From Nonomuraea zeae (GTDB taxonomy: Bacteria; Actinomycetota; Actinomycetes; Streptosporangiales; Streptosporangiaceae), in NCBI RefSeq assembly GCF_005889725.1, contig NZ_VCKX01000083.1, positions 1 through 43,313 on the forward strand: 43,313 nt of DNA. The letters run 5' to 3'. The notes beneath the pieces were generated by a model. It saw only the letters and a program-made list of their open reading frames with translations, ran no database searches and was not told the origin of the DNA. Below are positions 33,897-41,466 of the stretch, one piece after another; position 1 is the stretch's first letter, and each line of letters begins with the position of its first letter. A program made the position numbers and the translations under genes.

Positions 33897-34697
33897 TTGA
33901 CGTCCTCAGAGCTGGAGATCCCGCCTCTCGACACCGCCCGCCGCCTGGCCGAACGCGGCGATCTCGATGGCGCCGCCGCCATACTCGGCGAGCTCGCCGC
34001 CGACCCCGACGGGCCTGACCGGGCGCAGGCCGCCGTCGGCCTGGCGGTGGTGCTGGACGAGCGCGGCGACGTCGAGGCCGCCAGAGCCGCGGCCAGGACC
34101 GCCCTGGCCACCGGCCACCCTGAATACGCCGCCCAGGCCGCCTGCCATCTCGCACAGGGGTTCGAACGCGAGGGCCGGGCCGAACAGGCCAGGGCCGCCT
34201 GGCAGGCCGTGCTCGGCGTCGGGACGGCCGCCTACGTGCCGCTGGCCCACCTCGCGCTGGCCCGGCTGGCGATGGCCGCCGACGACCCCGAGCAGGCGCA
34301 CACGGAGCTCAGGGCCGCCATGGCGGCCGGGGACGACCGGGTGGCGGCGCACGCCGCCCAGCAGCTGGCCGACCTCCTGCTGGAGCACGGGCAGGCCGCG
34401 GAGGCGGCTGGAGTCGTCATGGACGCCCTGGAGTTCGCCGACGCCCAGGATGTGCCGGGGCTGCGGGTCCAGCTCGGCATCGTGCATCTGGAGCTGGCCT
34501 GCGCGGAGTTCGCGGAGACGGTGGAGGACGGCGGGGCCGATCCGCAGACGAGCGCGCTGGCCATCGAGCTGCTGGCCCGTACGCTGCCGTTGCGCGGGCG
34601 GCCGGAGGACGCGGACCGGGTCTGGTCCTACGGCCTGGACCACGAGGACGACGCCCTGGCCGCCGAGGTCCGGCTCCGCTACCGCCGCGACACCTGA
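33897..34697 (+). CDS. Tetratricopeptide-repeat protein
   Basis: A 266-residue all-helical protein with TPR-like units (ARRLAERGDLDGAAAIL; LAVVLDERGDVEAARAAARTAL; LAQGFEREGRAEQARAAWQAVL; LADLLLEHGQAAEAAGVVMDAL). No other domain, signal peptide or membrane helix is visible. TPR proteins usually act as scaffolds; partners are unknown. TTG 33897 is chosen because AAGGAG (33886-33891) lies 5 bases upstream and the protein then begins with a short unstructured tail. Confidence 0.75.
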   Translation: MTSSELEIPPLDTARRLAERGDLDGAAAILGELAADPDGPDRAQAAVGLAVVLDERGDVEAARAAARTALATGHPEYAAQAACHLAQGFEREGRAEQARAAWQAVLGVGTAAYVPLAHLALARLAMAADDPEQAHTELRAAMAAGDDRVAAHAAQQLADLLLEHGQAAEAAGVVMDALEFADAQDVPGLRVQLGIVHLELACAEFAETVEDGGADPQTSALAIELLARTLPLRGRPEDADRVWSYGLDHEDDALAAEVRLRYRRDT

Positions 34698-34777
34698 CCG
34701 ACCGGCTCGCCGGAGTGGCGGAGGCGCTCCCGTTGCCCCCGCGGGCGCCCGGCTCCCGGGTCGGTGAACCCCGGCTC

Positions 34778-35152
34778 TCAGCCCCGGCGCATGATGGCCG
34801 TGGCGGCGGCCACGTTGATGATCACGATCGCCAGCCACGTGATCGTCAGCCCCACCAGGCCCGCGTTGCCGGCCGCGATGGCCGTCAGCGGGATGCCGAT
34901 GCCCATCGAGCCCAGCGCGATCGGGATCATCGCGGCTCCGGGGGTGGACCGCTTGTGCGGCGGCTCGCCCCCGTGCCCGGCTCCGTGGTGGTGCAGCTCG
35001 GCCCGGACCCGGGCGGCGATGGTGGCGTCGAGGCGCTCGACGAACGACTCGACGAGCGCGGCTTCGTACTCGGGACCGAGATCACGGCGAGCGTCCAGGG
35101 TGGCCTGCAGGTCATCCCGGATGGGGCGGTTGTCTGGCATGAGAGTAATCAT
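34778..35152 (-). CDS. Small protein with two C-terminal membrane helices
   Basis: About 124 residues. The N-terminal 60 residues are charged (RDDLQATLDARRDLGPEYEAALVESFVERLDATIAARVRAEL, interrupted in this quote only by length), and a His/Gly-rich linker (HHHGAGHGGEP) leads to two hydrophobic helices near the C terminus. This layout is common in uncharacterised actinomycete proteins. The start is uncertain: ATG 35152 (weak AGGGG), ATG 35140, or ATG 35176, whose SD is too close. Confidence 0.6.
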   Translation of the reverse strand: MITLMPDNRPIRDDLQATLDARRDLGPEYEAALVESFVERLDATIAARVRAELHHHGAGHGGEPPHKRSTPGAAMIPIALGSMGIGIPLTAIAAGNAGLVGLTITWLAIVIINVAAATAIMRRG

Positions 35153-35222
35153 CCATCCCCTGCGGCGCGCCGTCATCCCTCCTGAGGTCTAGGCCGCGAT
35201 CCTCCCCAGGTACGGTGCTGCC

Positions 35223-35825
35223 ATGGGTGCTGCGATGAAGGTCATGACGCCGCGAGGGCCCGCTCTGGTCGAGGTGGACGAGGTCGCGGACCCGAGGCTG
35301 CTGCTGGTGCTGACCCACGGGTCGGCCGGGGGAGTGGACGCCCCCGATCTGGTGGCCGTCCGCGACGCGGCGCTCGGCGTGGGGGCCAGTGTGGCCAGAG
35401 TGTCGCAGGCGTTCAGAGTGGCGGGGGCGCGGGCGCCCGGCTCGCCGGTCAGGCAGGACGAGGCTTGGGAGATCGTGCTGGGCGAGCTGCGCGCGCGATG
35501 GCCCGGGCTGCCCGTCGTACAGGGCGGGCGGAGCAATGGGGCTCGGGTCGCCTGCCGGACGGCCACGGCGGTCGGCGCGGCGGCGGTGGTGGCGCTGGCC
35601 TTCCCGCTGCATCCGCCGGGAAAGCCGGAACGTTCCAGGGCCGACGAGCTACGCGGCGCCGGAGTGGACGTGCTGGTGGTCAACGGGGACCGCGATCCGT
35701 TCGGGGTCCCGGACGCCGGGGATGCGGCGCGTCTGGTGGTGTTGCCTGGGGAGGGTCACGACCTGAAGAGGGACCCCGCCCGGGTGGGCGAGGTCGTGGC
35801 GGAGTGGATCTCCCACTACGCGTAG
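35223..35825 (+). CDS. Alpha/beta hydrolase-like protein (dienelactone hydrolase / KANL3-Tex30 type)
   Basis: A 200-residue alpha/beta hydrolase. LTHGSAGGVDAPDL gives the oxyanion region, GGRSNGARVA is the nucleophile elbow with Ser in the GxSxG position, VVNGDRDPFG carries the acid and PGEGHDLK the His. It resembles the short hydrolases of the Tex30/KANL3 group; the substrate is unknown. TACGGT (35211-35216) lies 6 bases before the ATG with no SD, the leaderless pattern. Its stop is one base from the stop of the convergent DUF5999 gene. Confidence 0.85.
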   Translation: MGAAMKVMTPRGPALVEVDEVADPRLLLVLTHGSAGGVDAPDLVAVRDAALGVGASVARVSQAFRVAGARAPGSPVRQDEAWEIVLGELRARWPGLPVVQGGRSNGARVACRTATAVGAAAVVALAFPLHPPGKPERSRADELRGAGVDVLVVNGDRDPFGVPDAGDAARLVVLPGEGHDLKRDPARVGEVVAEWISHYA

Positions 35826-35826
35826 A

Positions 35827-36024
35827 TCAGGCCGCGCCGACCAGCGGATCGGGCCGGTGCGGTGCGATGACGGTGCCGCTGGGAAGGAGCTCCCCGGTGT
35901 CCTCGAAAAGGACGACGCCGTTGCACAACAGGCTCCATCCCTGCTCAGGGTGGCAGGCGAGGGTGCGTGCCGCCTCGCGGTCTGGCGCTTCGGCGTCCGG
36001 ACAGGCCGGGTCGTGCGGGCACAT
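35827..36024 (-). CDS. DUF5999 family protein (65 aa)
   Basis: A small actinobacterial protein recognised by ARTLACHPEQGWSLLCNGVVLFEDTGELLP (core quoted in two parts: HPEQGWSLLCNGVV and LFEDTGELLP) and Cys residues CPHDPACP near the N terminus. Function unknown; the Cys pairs might bind metal. ATG 36024 has GGAGG 7 bases upstream. Confidence 0.85.
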   Translation of the reverse strand: MCPHDPACPDAEAPDREAARTLACHPEQGWSLLCNGVVLFEDTGELLPSGTVIAPHRPDPLVGAA

Positions 36025-36090
36025 CGGCGTGCCTCCGATATCTCGTGGGATGCTCCCGGTGTGGAGGGGCGGGAGCCTGCTCGGGTTGTT

Positions 36091-36118
36091 GTATTAGCAA
36101 GTGTGCGACGTATGTCAC
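36091..36118 (-). promoter_or_regulatory. Candidate promoter of the DUF5999 gene
   Basis: On the minus strand GTGACA (36118-36113), 16 bases, then TAATAC (36096-36091). It would give a leader of about 60 bases carrying the SD. The remaining part of 36025-36225 is AT-richer than the flanks and shows no gene. Confidence 0.45.
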
Positions 36119-36225
36119 ACGTTCGGACATAGCCCGTTTGGACTGTTACAGGAGGATCCCCGAGTCGTGTGACCTTCGACACAGCGTGCCTTATGCAGGA
36201 TAACGGGCCAAGCGCGACACGCGCA

Positions 36226-36786
36226 CTACGTTTGCAATCCCTTGAGCAGAGCTTCGAGTCCGCGCTCGAAGTCCACATCGGCCCTTTCGTCACGTCTGAC
36301 CCATTCGTCGACTTCTGGGTCCGCCCAGCCCGACTGCTGGACCTCGACCGCGACGCTGCCGAACACATACGCCCGCAGCGCGCGTACGGCGTCCGCGGCG
36401 TCGGCGAGCCCGCCGTCGGCGAGTTGCTCGACCTGCTCCTTGATGGCCAGGGCCGTGCTCCCCTTGGGGGGTTTGGTCAGGGCGAGCGCGAGGACGCCCG
36501 GATGGTCGCGCAGCAGCTCCCGGCCGGCCCTGCACCAGGCCCTCGCCGTCTCCTGCCAGGTGGCGGCCTGCTCCACGTGGACCGCGGTGACGTGCTCGGC
36601 CAGGGCGTCCATCAGGGCCTCCTTGCCCCTGGGTAGATGGTGGTAGATGGCCATGGCCTCGACCTCCAGGGCGTCGCCCAGGCGGCGCATGGTGAGCCTG
36701 CGCAGGCCCTGGCTGTCGGCGATGTGCAGCGCGGCCTCGATGATGCGCTCCCTGGAGAGCGGCACGGGCGGCCTCTTGGCGGGCAT
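36226..36786 (-). CDS. TetR-family transcriptional regulator
   Basis: A 186-residue repressor-type protein. The N-terminal HTH is RERIIEAALHIADSQGLRRLTMRRLGDALEVEAMAIYHHL (residues about 11-50), and the C-terminal ligand domain is of the TetR_C type used by many drug-responsive members. ATG 36786 follows a minus-strand TAAGAT (36799-36794) by 7 bases with no SD, so it is probably leaderless, and the palindrome over that -10 box suggests self-repression. No obvious target gene is adjacent. Confidence 0.9.
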   Translation of the reverse strand: MPAKRPPVPLSRERIIEAALHIADSQGLRRLTMRRLGDALEVEAMAIYHHLPRGKEALMDALAEHVTAVHVEQAATWQETARAWCRAGRELLRDHPGVLALALTKPPKGSTALAIKEQVEQLADGGLADAADAVRALRAYVFGSVAVEVQQSGWADPEVDEWVRRDERADVDFERGLEALLKGLQT

Positions 36787-36796
36787 GGTGATCATC

Positions 36797-36807
36797 TTAC
36801 TATGTAA
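36797..36807. promoter_or_regulatory. Short palindrome over the TetR gene promoter
   Basis: TTAC-TAT-GTAA (36797-36807) overlaps the -10 box of the TetR gene. It is short but correctly placed for an autoregulatory operator. Confidence 0.4.
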
Positions 36808-36902
36808 AGGCGCCCGGCCCGGGCCGATTTCCGCCCGTGTCGGGGAACGGCGTAACCTTGGCGCTTGAACGAGTACCGACTGCGAGGTAAGGGGCCGAGT
36901 CG

Positions 36903-37301
36903 ATGGCGTTTTTCCGTCCGCGGGTGAGCCGGGAGGCCGAGGTCCGCTACCACGCGGACCAGGAGATCTCCAAGAGCTACCCCGAGCTGCTCGAGAAGGC
37001 CAGGCAGGCCGAGCAGACGCTGCGTGACCTGCGGGCCGGCGCGGCTGACGAGATCGAGCTGCTGGCCGCCGGGCGGGCGTTCGACGTGGCGCTCACCGAC
37101 GCGCTGCGGGCGGCCGAGAGCGGGCAGCGGGCGACGTTCGGGGTGAAGGCCTACGACGACCGCATCGCGCGCCGCAAGGCCAAGGCCACGCCCGCCGGGG
37201 CCATGTGGACGAGCGAGGTCGACCGGCTGCGCACCCTGCGCGAGGACAACCGGCTGTCGGGGATCCCGCGCGTGCCGAGGCCGGTGCCCTCGGCTCTCTG
37301 A
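36903..37301 (+). CDS. Hypothetical helical protein (132 aa)
   Basis: I do not recognise a family. The protein is charged and predicted mostly helical (PELLEKARQAEQTLRDLRAG; LLAAGRAFDVALTDALRAAE), with a basic C-terminal third (DDRIARRKAKATPAG) and no signal or membrane segment. ATG 36903 has AAGGGG 8 bases upstream, and a strong terminator follows the stop, so the gene looks real. Confidence 0.75.
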   Translation: MAFFRPRVSREAEVRYHADQEISKSYPELLEKARQAEQTLRDLRAGAADEIELLAAGRAFDVALTDALRAAESGQRATFGVKAYDDRIARRKAKATPAGAMWTSEVDRLRTLREDNRLSGIPRVPRPVPSAL

Positions 37302-37312
37302 GACGAACGCGG

Positions 37313-37345
37313 AAGAGCCCCGGCGCGATGTGCGCCGGGGCTCTT
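37313..37345. terminator. Perfect bidirectional terminator hairpin
   Basis: AAGAGCCCCGGCGC (37313-37326) pairs with GCGCCGGGGCTCTT (37332-37345), 14 bp with a 5-base loop, between the hypothetical gene and the convergent sigma-factor gene. Confidence 0.9.
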
Positions 37346-37418
37346 CTCTGCGTCGCCGCTCGCCGGGCCGGCGGGCGCGCTTACCTCAGCTCACCTGCCG
37401 GACGGCGGGTGTCCCACG

Positions 37419-38780
37419 TCAGCTCGCCCAGTCGAGCAGGGGGCGGGTGTTGCTCGGGTGCCGCAGCTTGGACAGCGACTCCTTCTCGAGCTGGCGGATC
37501 CGCTCCCTGGTCAGCCCGAGATACTTGCCGATCTCGTCCAGGGTGTGCGGCTTGCCGTCCACCAGGCCGAAGCGCAGGGCCACGATCTTCGACTCCCTGG
37601 GGGAGAGGTTGTCGAGCACCCCGCGGAGCTGGTCACCCAGCAGCTGGCGGTCGACGATCTCCGACGCCTCGGGGGAGTCCACGTCCTCGATCAGGTCGCC
37701 GATCGTGGTCTCGCCGTCCTCGCCGATCGTCGCGTTGAGCGAGATCGGCTGGCGGCTGGTACGCAGCAGCTCCTCGATCTGGTCCGGCGTCTTGTCGAGC
37801 TCGACGGCCAGCTCCTCCGGCGTGGGCTCGCGCCCCAGCCGCTGGTGCATGTCACGCTCGATGCGCGAGAGCTTGGACAGCATCTCCAGCACGTGCACGG
37901 GCAGCCGGATCGTGCGGGCCGAGTCGGCGAAGCCGCGCTGGATGGCCTGCCTGATCCACCACATCGCGTACGTGGAGAACTTGAAGCCCTTGGTGTAGTC
38001 GAACTTCTCCACGGCCCTGATGAGCCCCAGGTTGCCCTCCTGGACCACGTCCAGCAGGGACATGCCGCGGTCGGTGTACTTCTTGGCGACCGAGACCACC
38101 AGGCGGAGGTTGGCCTCCAGCATGTGGTCCTTGGCCTGCCGTCCGTCCTCGATGACGAGGTGCAGGTCGTCCTTGGCGGCGGGGGACAGGTCGGGGTGGG
38201 TCTCCAGCTTGTACTCGGCGTACAGGCCGGCCTCGATCCGCCGGGCCAGCTCGACCTCCTGCGCCGCGGTGAGCAGCGTGCGGCGGCCGATGGACTTGAG
38301 GTAGGTGTGCACGGAGTCGCCCATGACCGACTGGTTGTCGTCCAGGTCGATCGGCTCGTTGCCGAGGTCGGCCTCCGCGGCCTCCTCGCCGGTGAGCTTG
38401 AGGTCCTCCGGGACGTCCTCCTCGTGCTCGGGCTTGGTGTGGTCGGACGGGCCGGCGCCGTTCGCCTGGCCCGTTGCGGCGGTTTTTGCCTCGGCCGCCT
38501 TGCGGCCGGTAGTCTTCGAGCGAGAAGACTTCTTCTGAACCGGCGTCTTCTGCTGTGTCTTCTTGGTGGCGGTCTTGCTGAGCGACGGCTCGTTCTCGGC
38601 AGCCAGGCTCACACCGGCCTCCGACAGCTCACGCAGGATCGTGCGGCCTTCAGAGGGGCTGATACCCGCCTCCGCGAATGCGTCACGCAGCTCCGCGAGA
38701 GAAAGGTGACCCTGGGCGCGCCCTCGTCCGATCAACTGGTCGAGAGACACGGGTGGGGTCGCCACGGCGGTTCTGGGCAT
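37419..38780 (-). CDS. Primary-type RNA polymerase sigma factor (SigA/HrdB family)
   Basis: A 453-residue sigma-70 factor. An N-terminal region 1.1-like segment (LIGRGRAQGHLSLAELRDAF) and a Lys/Ala-rich linker (about residues 60-120) lead to region 1.2 (DSVHTYLKSIGRRTLLTAAQEVELA), region 2 (RLVVSVAKKYTDRGMSLLDVVQEG, then TKGFKFSTYAMWWIRQAI), region 3, and region 4 ending TLDEIGKYLGLTRERIRQLE. These are primary-sigma features, but actinomycetes often have several such factors, so whether this is the essential one is open. ATG 38780 has GGAGGAGG 8 bases upstream. Confidence 0.92.
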   Translation of the reverse strand: MPRTAVATPPVSLDQLIGRGRAQGHLSLAELRDAFAEAGISPSEGRTILRELSEAGVSLAAENEPSLSKTATKKTQQKTPVQKKSSRSKTTGRKAAEAKTAATGQANGAGPSDHTKPEHEEDVPEDLKLTGEEAAEADLGNEPIDLDDNQSVMGDSVHTYLKSIGRRTLLTAAQEVELARRIEAGLYAEYKLETHPDLSPAAKDDLHLVIEDGRQAKDHMLEANLRLVVSVAKKYTDRGMSLLDVVQEGNLGLIRAVEKFDYTKGFKFSTYAMWWIRQAIQRGFADSARTIRLPVHVLEMLSKLSRIERDMHQRLGREPTPEELAVELDKTPDQIEELLRTSRQPISLNATIGEDGETTIGDLIEDVDSPEASEIVDRQLLGDQLRGVLDNLSPRESKIVALRFGLVDGKPHTLDEIGKYLGLTRERIRQLEKESLSKLRHPSNTRPLLDWAS

Positions 38781-38862
38781 GAGGACACCTCCTCCATACG
38801 GAGTCGAAGCGGTCAGGCAGATTGTGGTGGGGCGGTCTCGGTCCGCACGGCGCACCAGTATC

Positions 38863-38891
38863 AATAACGTCATTCGCCGTTATTTGTTCCC
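38863..38891 (-). promoter_or_regulatory. Candidate ECF-type promoter and palindrome upstream of the sigma-factor gene
   Basis: On the minus strand GGGAAC (38891-38886), 17 bases, then GTTATT (38868-38863) resembles SigR/ECF promoters (GGAAT...GTT), one of which is known upstream of Streptomyces hrdB. The same region holds AATAACG (38863-38869) and CGTTATT (38878-38884), a perfect 7-bp inverted repeat. Confidence 0.45.
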
Positions 38892-38910
38892 GGACAGACT
38901 AGACGGGACG

Positions 38911-38931
38911 AAAAAGGGGCGGATCGCCCCC
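38911..38931 (-). terminator. Intrinsic terminator with U tract after the small exported protein gene
   Basis: Read on the minus strand, GGGGCG-ATC-CGCCCC is followed directly by TTTTT (38915-38911). A longer alternative pairs GGGGCGG with CCGCCCC (38946-38916). It separates the small gene from the sigma-factor gene. Confidence 0.8.
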
Positions 38932-38957
38932 TAGGCGAACCGCCCCGGACGTGGGTC

Positions 38958-39299
38958 CTATTCCGTCACCTCGATGTCGCCGGTCGAGACTTCGGGCATG
39001 GGCATGGGCTGGGCGTCCTCCATGCGCTTGTCCGTCCAGTATTCGAGGACCGCGTCGGGATCGGGATTGATCTCCGTGGAGACCACGATGTCGTCATCGG
39101 TGGTCTGCGGGCTGGCCTCTGGGCCCGGAGTCTGCTGCTCCGGCTGACCGGACGGTGACGCCTTCTCCACCACGGCTCGGGTCTCCTTGCCGACCTGTTC
39201 GAGCTTGCCCGCCGAGGCGGCTGCCGCGATCGAAACGCCTCCGGCGACGATGACGCCGACGACGGCCGCGGATGCCCACATCTTGCGGGTCTGGTCCAT
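38958..39299 (-). CDS. Small exported protein with YWTDKRM motif (113 aa)
   Basis: The N terminus is a signal or anchor sequence (MWASAAVVGVIVAGGVSIAAAASA), followed by a Pro/Gln/Glu-rich linker and a conserved-looking C-terminal segment DAVLEYWTDKRMEDAQPMPMP. In my memory the YWTxxRM segment also occurs ahead of the protease domain in secreted trypsin-like proteins of this group of bacteria, but here no protease domain follows. It could be a stand-alone propeptide-like or remnant protein. GGAGG lies 8 bases before ATG 39299, and an intrinsic terminator follows. Confidence 0.75.
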   Translation of the reverse strand: MDQTRKMWASAAVVGVIVAGGVSIAAAASAGKLEQVGKETRAVVEKASPSGQPEQQTPGPEASPQTTDDDIVVSTEINPDPDAVLEYWTDKRMEDAQPMPMPEVSTGDIEVTE

Positions 39300-39342
39300 G
39301 AAGGCTCCCTCCTTCTCCCCACTATGACGCAGCCGCGACTCG

Positions 39343-40491
39343 TCAGGTTCCGGCCTTCAGGCGGACCAGATCGGTCTTGCCGTTAGGCAGCAGCGGCAGG
39401 CCCGCGACGAGGCGCAGGCCGTGCGGGGCGGCATGAGGGGGAAGCCTATCGCGGCAATATGCCCTCAATTGCTCAAGCGTGGGGGGCGTGTCGGGGTCGG
39501 CGGGGACGACGACGGCGGTGACCCGTTCGCCCCACTCGGGATCGGGAGTGCCGATCACGGCCGCGTCCGCCACCCCGGGGTGCGTGCAGAGCACCGCGGT
39601 CACGGCGCCGGCCACGACCTTCTCGCCGCCGGTGTTGATGACGTCGTCGGCCCGGCCCAGGACGCGCAGCCGGCCGCCGGCCAGCTCGCCGAGGTCGGAG
39701 GTGACGAACCAGCCTCCGTCGAACGGCCCCGGCCCCTCGTCGAAGCGGTAGCCGGAGAACAGCACCGGCCCGGCGATCCTGATCAGGCCGTCGTCGCCGA
39801 TTTTGAGATCTACATCGTAAAGGGGCCGGCCGTCGTACACGCAGCCGCCGGCCGTCTCGCTCATCCCGTACGTGGTCACGATCCGGGCGCCGAGCTCGCG
39901 GGCCTGCTCGACCAGCAGGGGCCGGGGCGCCGCGCCGCCGAGCAGGATCGTGCGGAACACCGACAGGTCCGCCTTGAGCTCGACCAGGCGGTGGAGCTGG
40001 GTGGGCACGAGCGAGACGTGTGCCGCGCCCGAGCCGAGGACCTCGTGGGGGTCGAACGCCGGGTGGATGATCGGCTCGCTGCCCGACATCAGGGCGCGTA
40101 CCAGCACCTGGAGGCCGGAGACGTGGGAGACGGGCAGGCAGCACAGCCAGCGCTCGCCCTCGGCGGCCTCCAGGCGTCGCAGGGAGGCCGCCGCCGAGGC
40201 GCGCAGCGCGGCGGCCGACAGCATCACGCCCTTGGGCGCGCCGGTGCTGCCGCTGGTGGCGATCACCACCGCCACGTCCGCGGGGACGCCCTCGCCGCCG
40301 TGCTGGGGCACGCCGTTCACGTGGGTGGGGCGCAGGGCCGCGAGCGTGCCCTCGGAGTGGCCGGGCGGCAGGGGGAGGACGGCGGGACCGTCGCCGGACA
40401 GGGCGTCGCGGACGGCCGTGAAGAGCTCGGGGCCGGGAGGCTGCACAATGGCATGCAGCGGACGGTCCGGATGCGACGGGTTCCTCCACAT
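39343..40491 (-). CDS. menE: o-Succinylbenzoate-CoA ligase
   Basis: An AMP-forming ligase of 382 residues that activates o-succinylbenzoate in menaquinone synthesis. The ATP-binding loop is TSGSTGAPKGVM, then TYGMSETAGG, the hinge TSDLGELAGGRLRVLGRADDVI (quoted in part), GEKV and the catalytic Lys in PNGKTDLVRL. It is shorter than Bacillus MenE, as usual in actinomycetes. Assignment rests on the motifs plus divergent menC-menD next door. ATG 40491 follows a minus-strand TAACCT (40504-40499) by 7 bases, with no SD. Confidence 0.88.
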   Translation of the reverse strand: MWRNPSHPDRPLHAIVQPPGPELFTAVRDALSGDGPAVLPLPPGHSEGTLAALRPTHVNGVPQHGGEGVPADVAVVIATSGSTGAPKGVMLSAAALRASAAASLRRLEAAEGERWLCCLPVSHVSGLQVLVRALMSGSEPIIHPAFDPHEVLGSGAAHVSLVPTQLHRLVELKADLSVFRTILLGGAAPRPLLVEQARELGARIVTTYGMSETAGGCVYDGRPLYDVDLKIGDDGLIRIAGPVLFSGYRFDEGPGPFDGGWFVTSDLGELAGGRLRVLGRADDVINTGGEKVVAGAVTAVLCTHPGVADAAVIGTPDPEWGERVTAVVVPADPDTPPTLEQLRAYCRDRLPPHAAPHGLRLVAGLPLLPNGKTDLVRLKAGT

Positions 40492-40539
40492 GCTCGTAAG
40501 GTTAATGGCGACAGGTCGGACAGAGGGTCAGGGAGGGTC

Positions 40540-41466
40540 GTGACGCGTTCTCCCGTGGTCTTCCGGGTTCCGATGCGCACTCGTTTCCGAGGGCAGACCG
40601 TCAGGGAAGGGGTGCTGCTGCACGGCCCCGCGGGGTGGGGCGAGTTCTCCCCGTTCCCCGAGTACGGGCCGCGCGAGTGCGCCCGCTGGCTGGCGGCCGC
40701 CCGCGAGGCGGCCTTCGAGGGCTGGCCCGAGCCGGTGCGCGACAGCGTGCCGGTCAACGCGACCGTGCCGGCCGTGCCCCCCGAGCAGGCTTACGACCTG
40801 GTGCGGGCCTCGGGCTGCGGCACGGCGAAGGTGAAGGTGGCCGAGCGCGGCCAGACGTTCGACGACGACGTGGCGAGGGTGGAGGCCGTACGCGACGCGC
40901 TCGGCCCCGCCGGGCGCCTGCGGGTCGACGCCAACGGCGCGTGGGAGGTCGACGAGGCCGTGCGGCGGCTGAAGCGGCTCGACCGGTTCGACCTGGAATA
41001 CGCCGAGCAGCCGTGCGCCACGCTGGAGGAGCTGGCGGCGGTGCGGCGGGCGTGCGACGTGCCGATCGCGGCCGACGAGTCGATCAGGCGGGCCGAGGAC
41101 CCCTTGCGGGTGCGCGCCGCCGAGGCGGCCGACATCGCGGTGGTCAAGGTGCAGCCGCTCGGCGGGGTGCGCAACGCGTTGCGGGTGGTGGAGGCGTGCG
41201 GGCTGCCGGCCGTGGTCTCCAGCGCCGTGGAGACGTCCGTGGGGCTGGCGGCGGGGGTGGCGCTGGCCGCCGCGCTGCCGTCGCTGCCGTACGCGTGCGG
41301 GCTCGGCACGATGTCGCTGCTGACGGGTGACGTCGTGGACGACTCGCTGGTGCCGGTGGACGGCCGGCTCGAGGTCCGGCGCCCGTCGGTAAATTTTCAG
41401 CATTTGTCGGCTTTTGAGATTGAATCTCCCCAGTGGCTACGCCGGATGCAGGAGGCGTCACTTTGA
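40540..41466 (+). CDS. menC: o-Succinylbenzoate synthase
   Basis: An enolase-superfamily enzyme of 308 residues that dehydrates SHCHC to o-succinylbenzoate. The catalytic KxK is in TAKVKVAE, metal ligands are in RVDANGAW, EYAEQPC and ADESI, and the second Lys is in VVKVQPLGG. GTG 40540 has GGGAGGG three bases upstream. The last 26 residues (from SVNFQHLSAF onward) are encoded by unusually AT-rich DNA and look like a non-conserved tail running into the menD control region. Its stop overlaps the menD start. Confidence 0.92.
   Translation: MTRSPVVFRVPMRTRFRGQTVREGVLLHGPAGWGEFSPFPEYGPRECARWLAAAREAAFEGWPEPVRDSVPVNATVPAVPPEQAYDLVRASGCGTAKVKVAERGQTFDDDVARVEAVRDALGPAGRLRVDANGAWEVDEAVRRLKRLDRFDLEYAEQPCATLEELAAVRRACDVPIAADESIRRAEDPLRVRAAEAADIAVVKVQPLGGVRNALRVVEACGLPAVVSSAVETSVGLAAGVALAAALPSLPYACGLGTMSLLTGDVVDDSLVPVDGRLEVRRPSVNFQHLSAFEIESPQWLRRMQEASL
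41416..41428. promoter_or_regulatory. 13-base palindrome in the AT-rich end of menC
   Basis: GAGATT-G-AATCTC is a perfect palindrome in a patch (about 41390-41430) far AT-richer than the genes around it, 35 bases before the menD start. A protein-binding site or internal promoter is possible. Confidence 0.4.

Noticed and set aside
36169..36636. Plus-strand frame opposite the TetR gene
   Set aside because: It is a shadow of a clear TetR protein, without promoter or SD.
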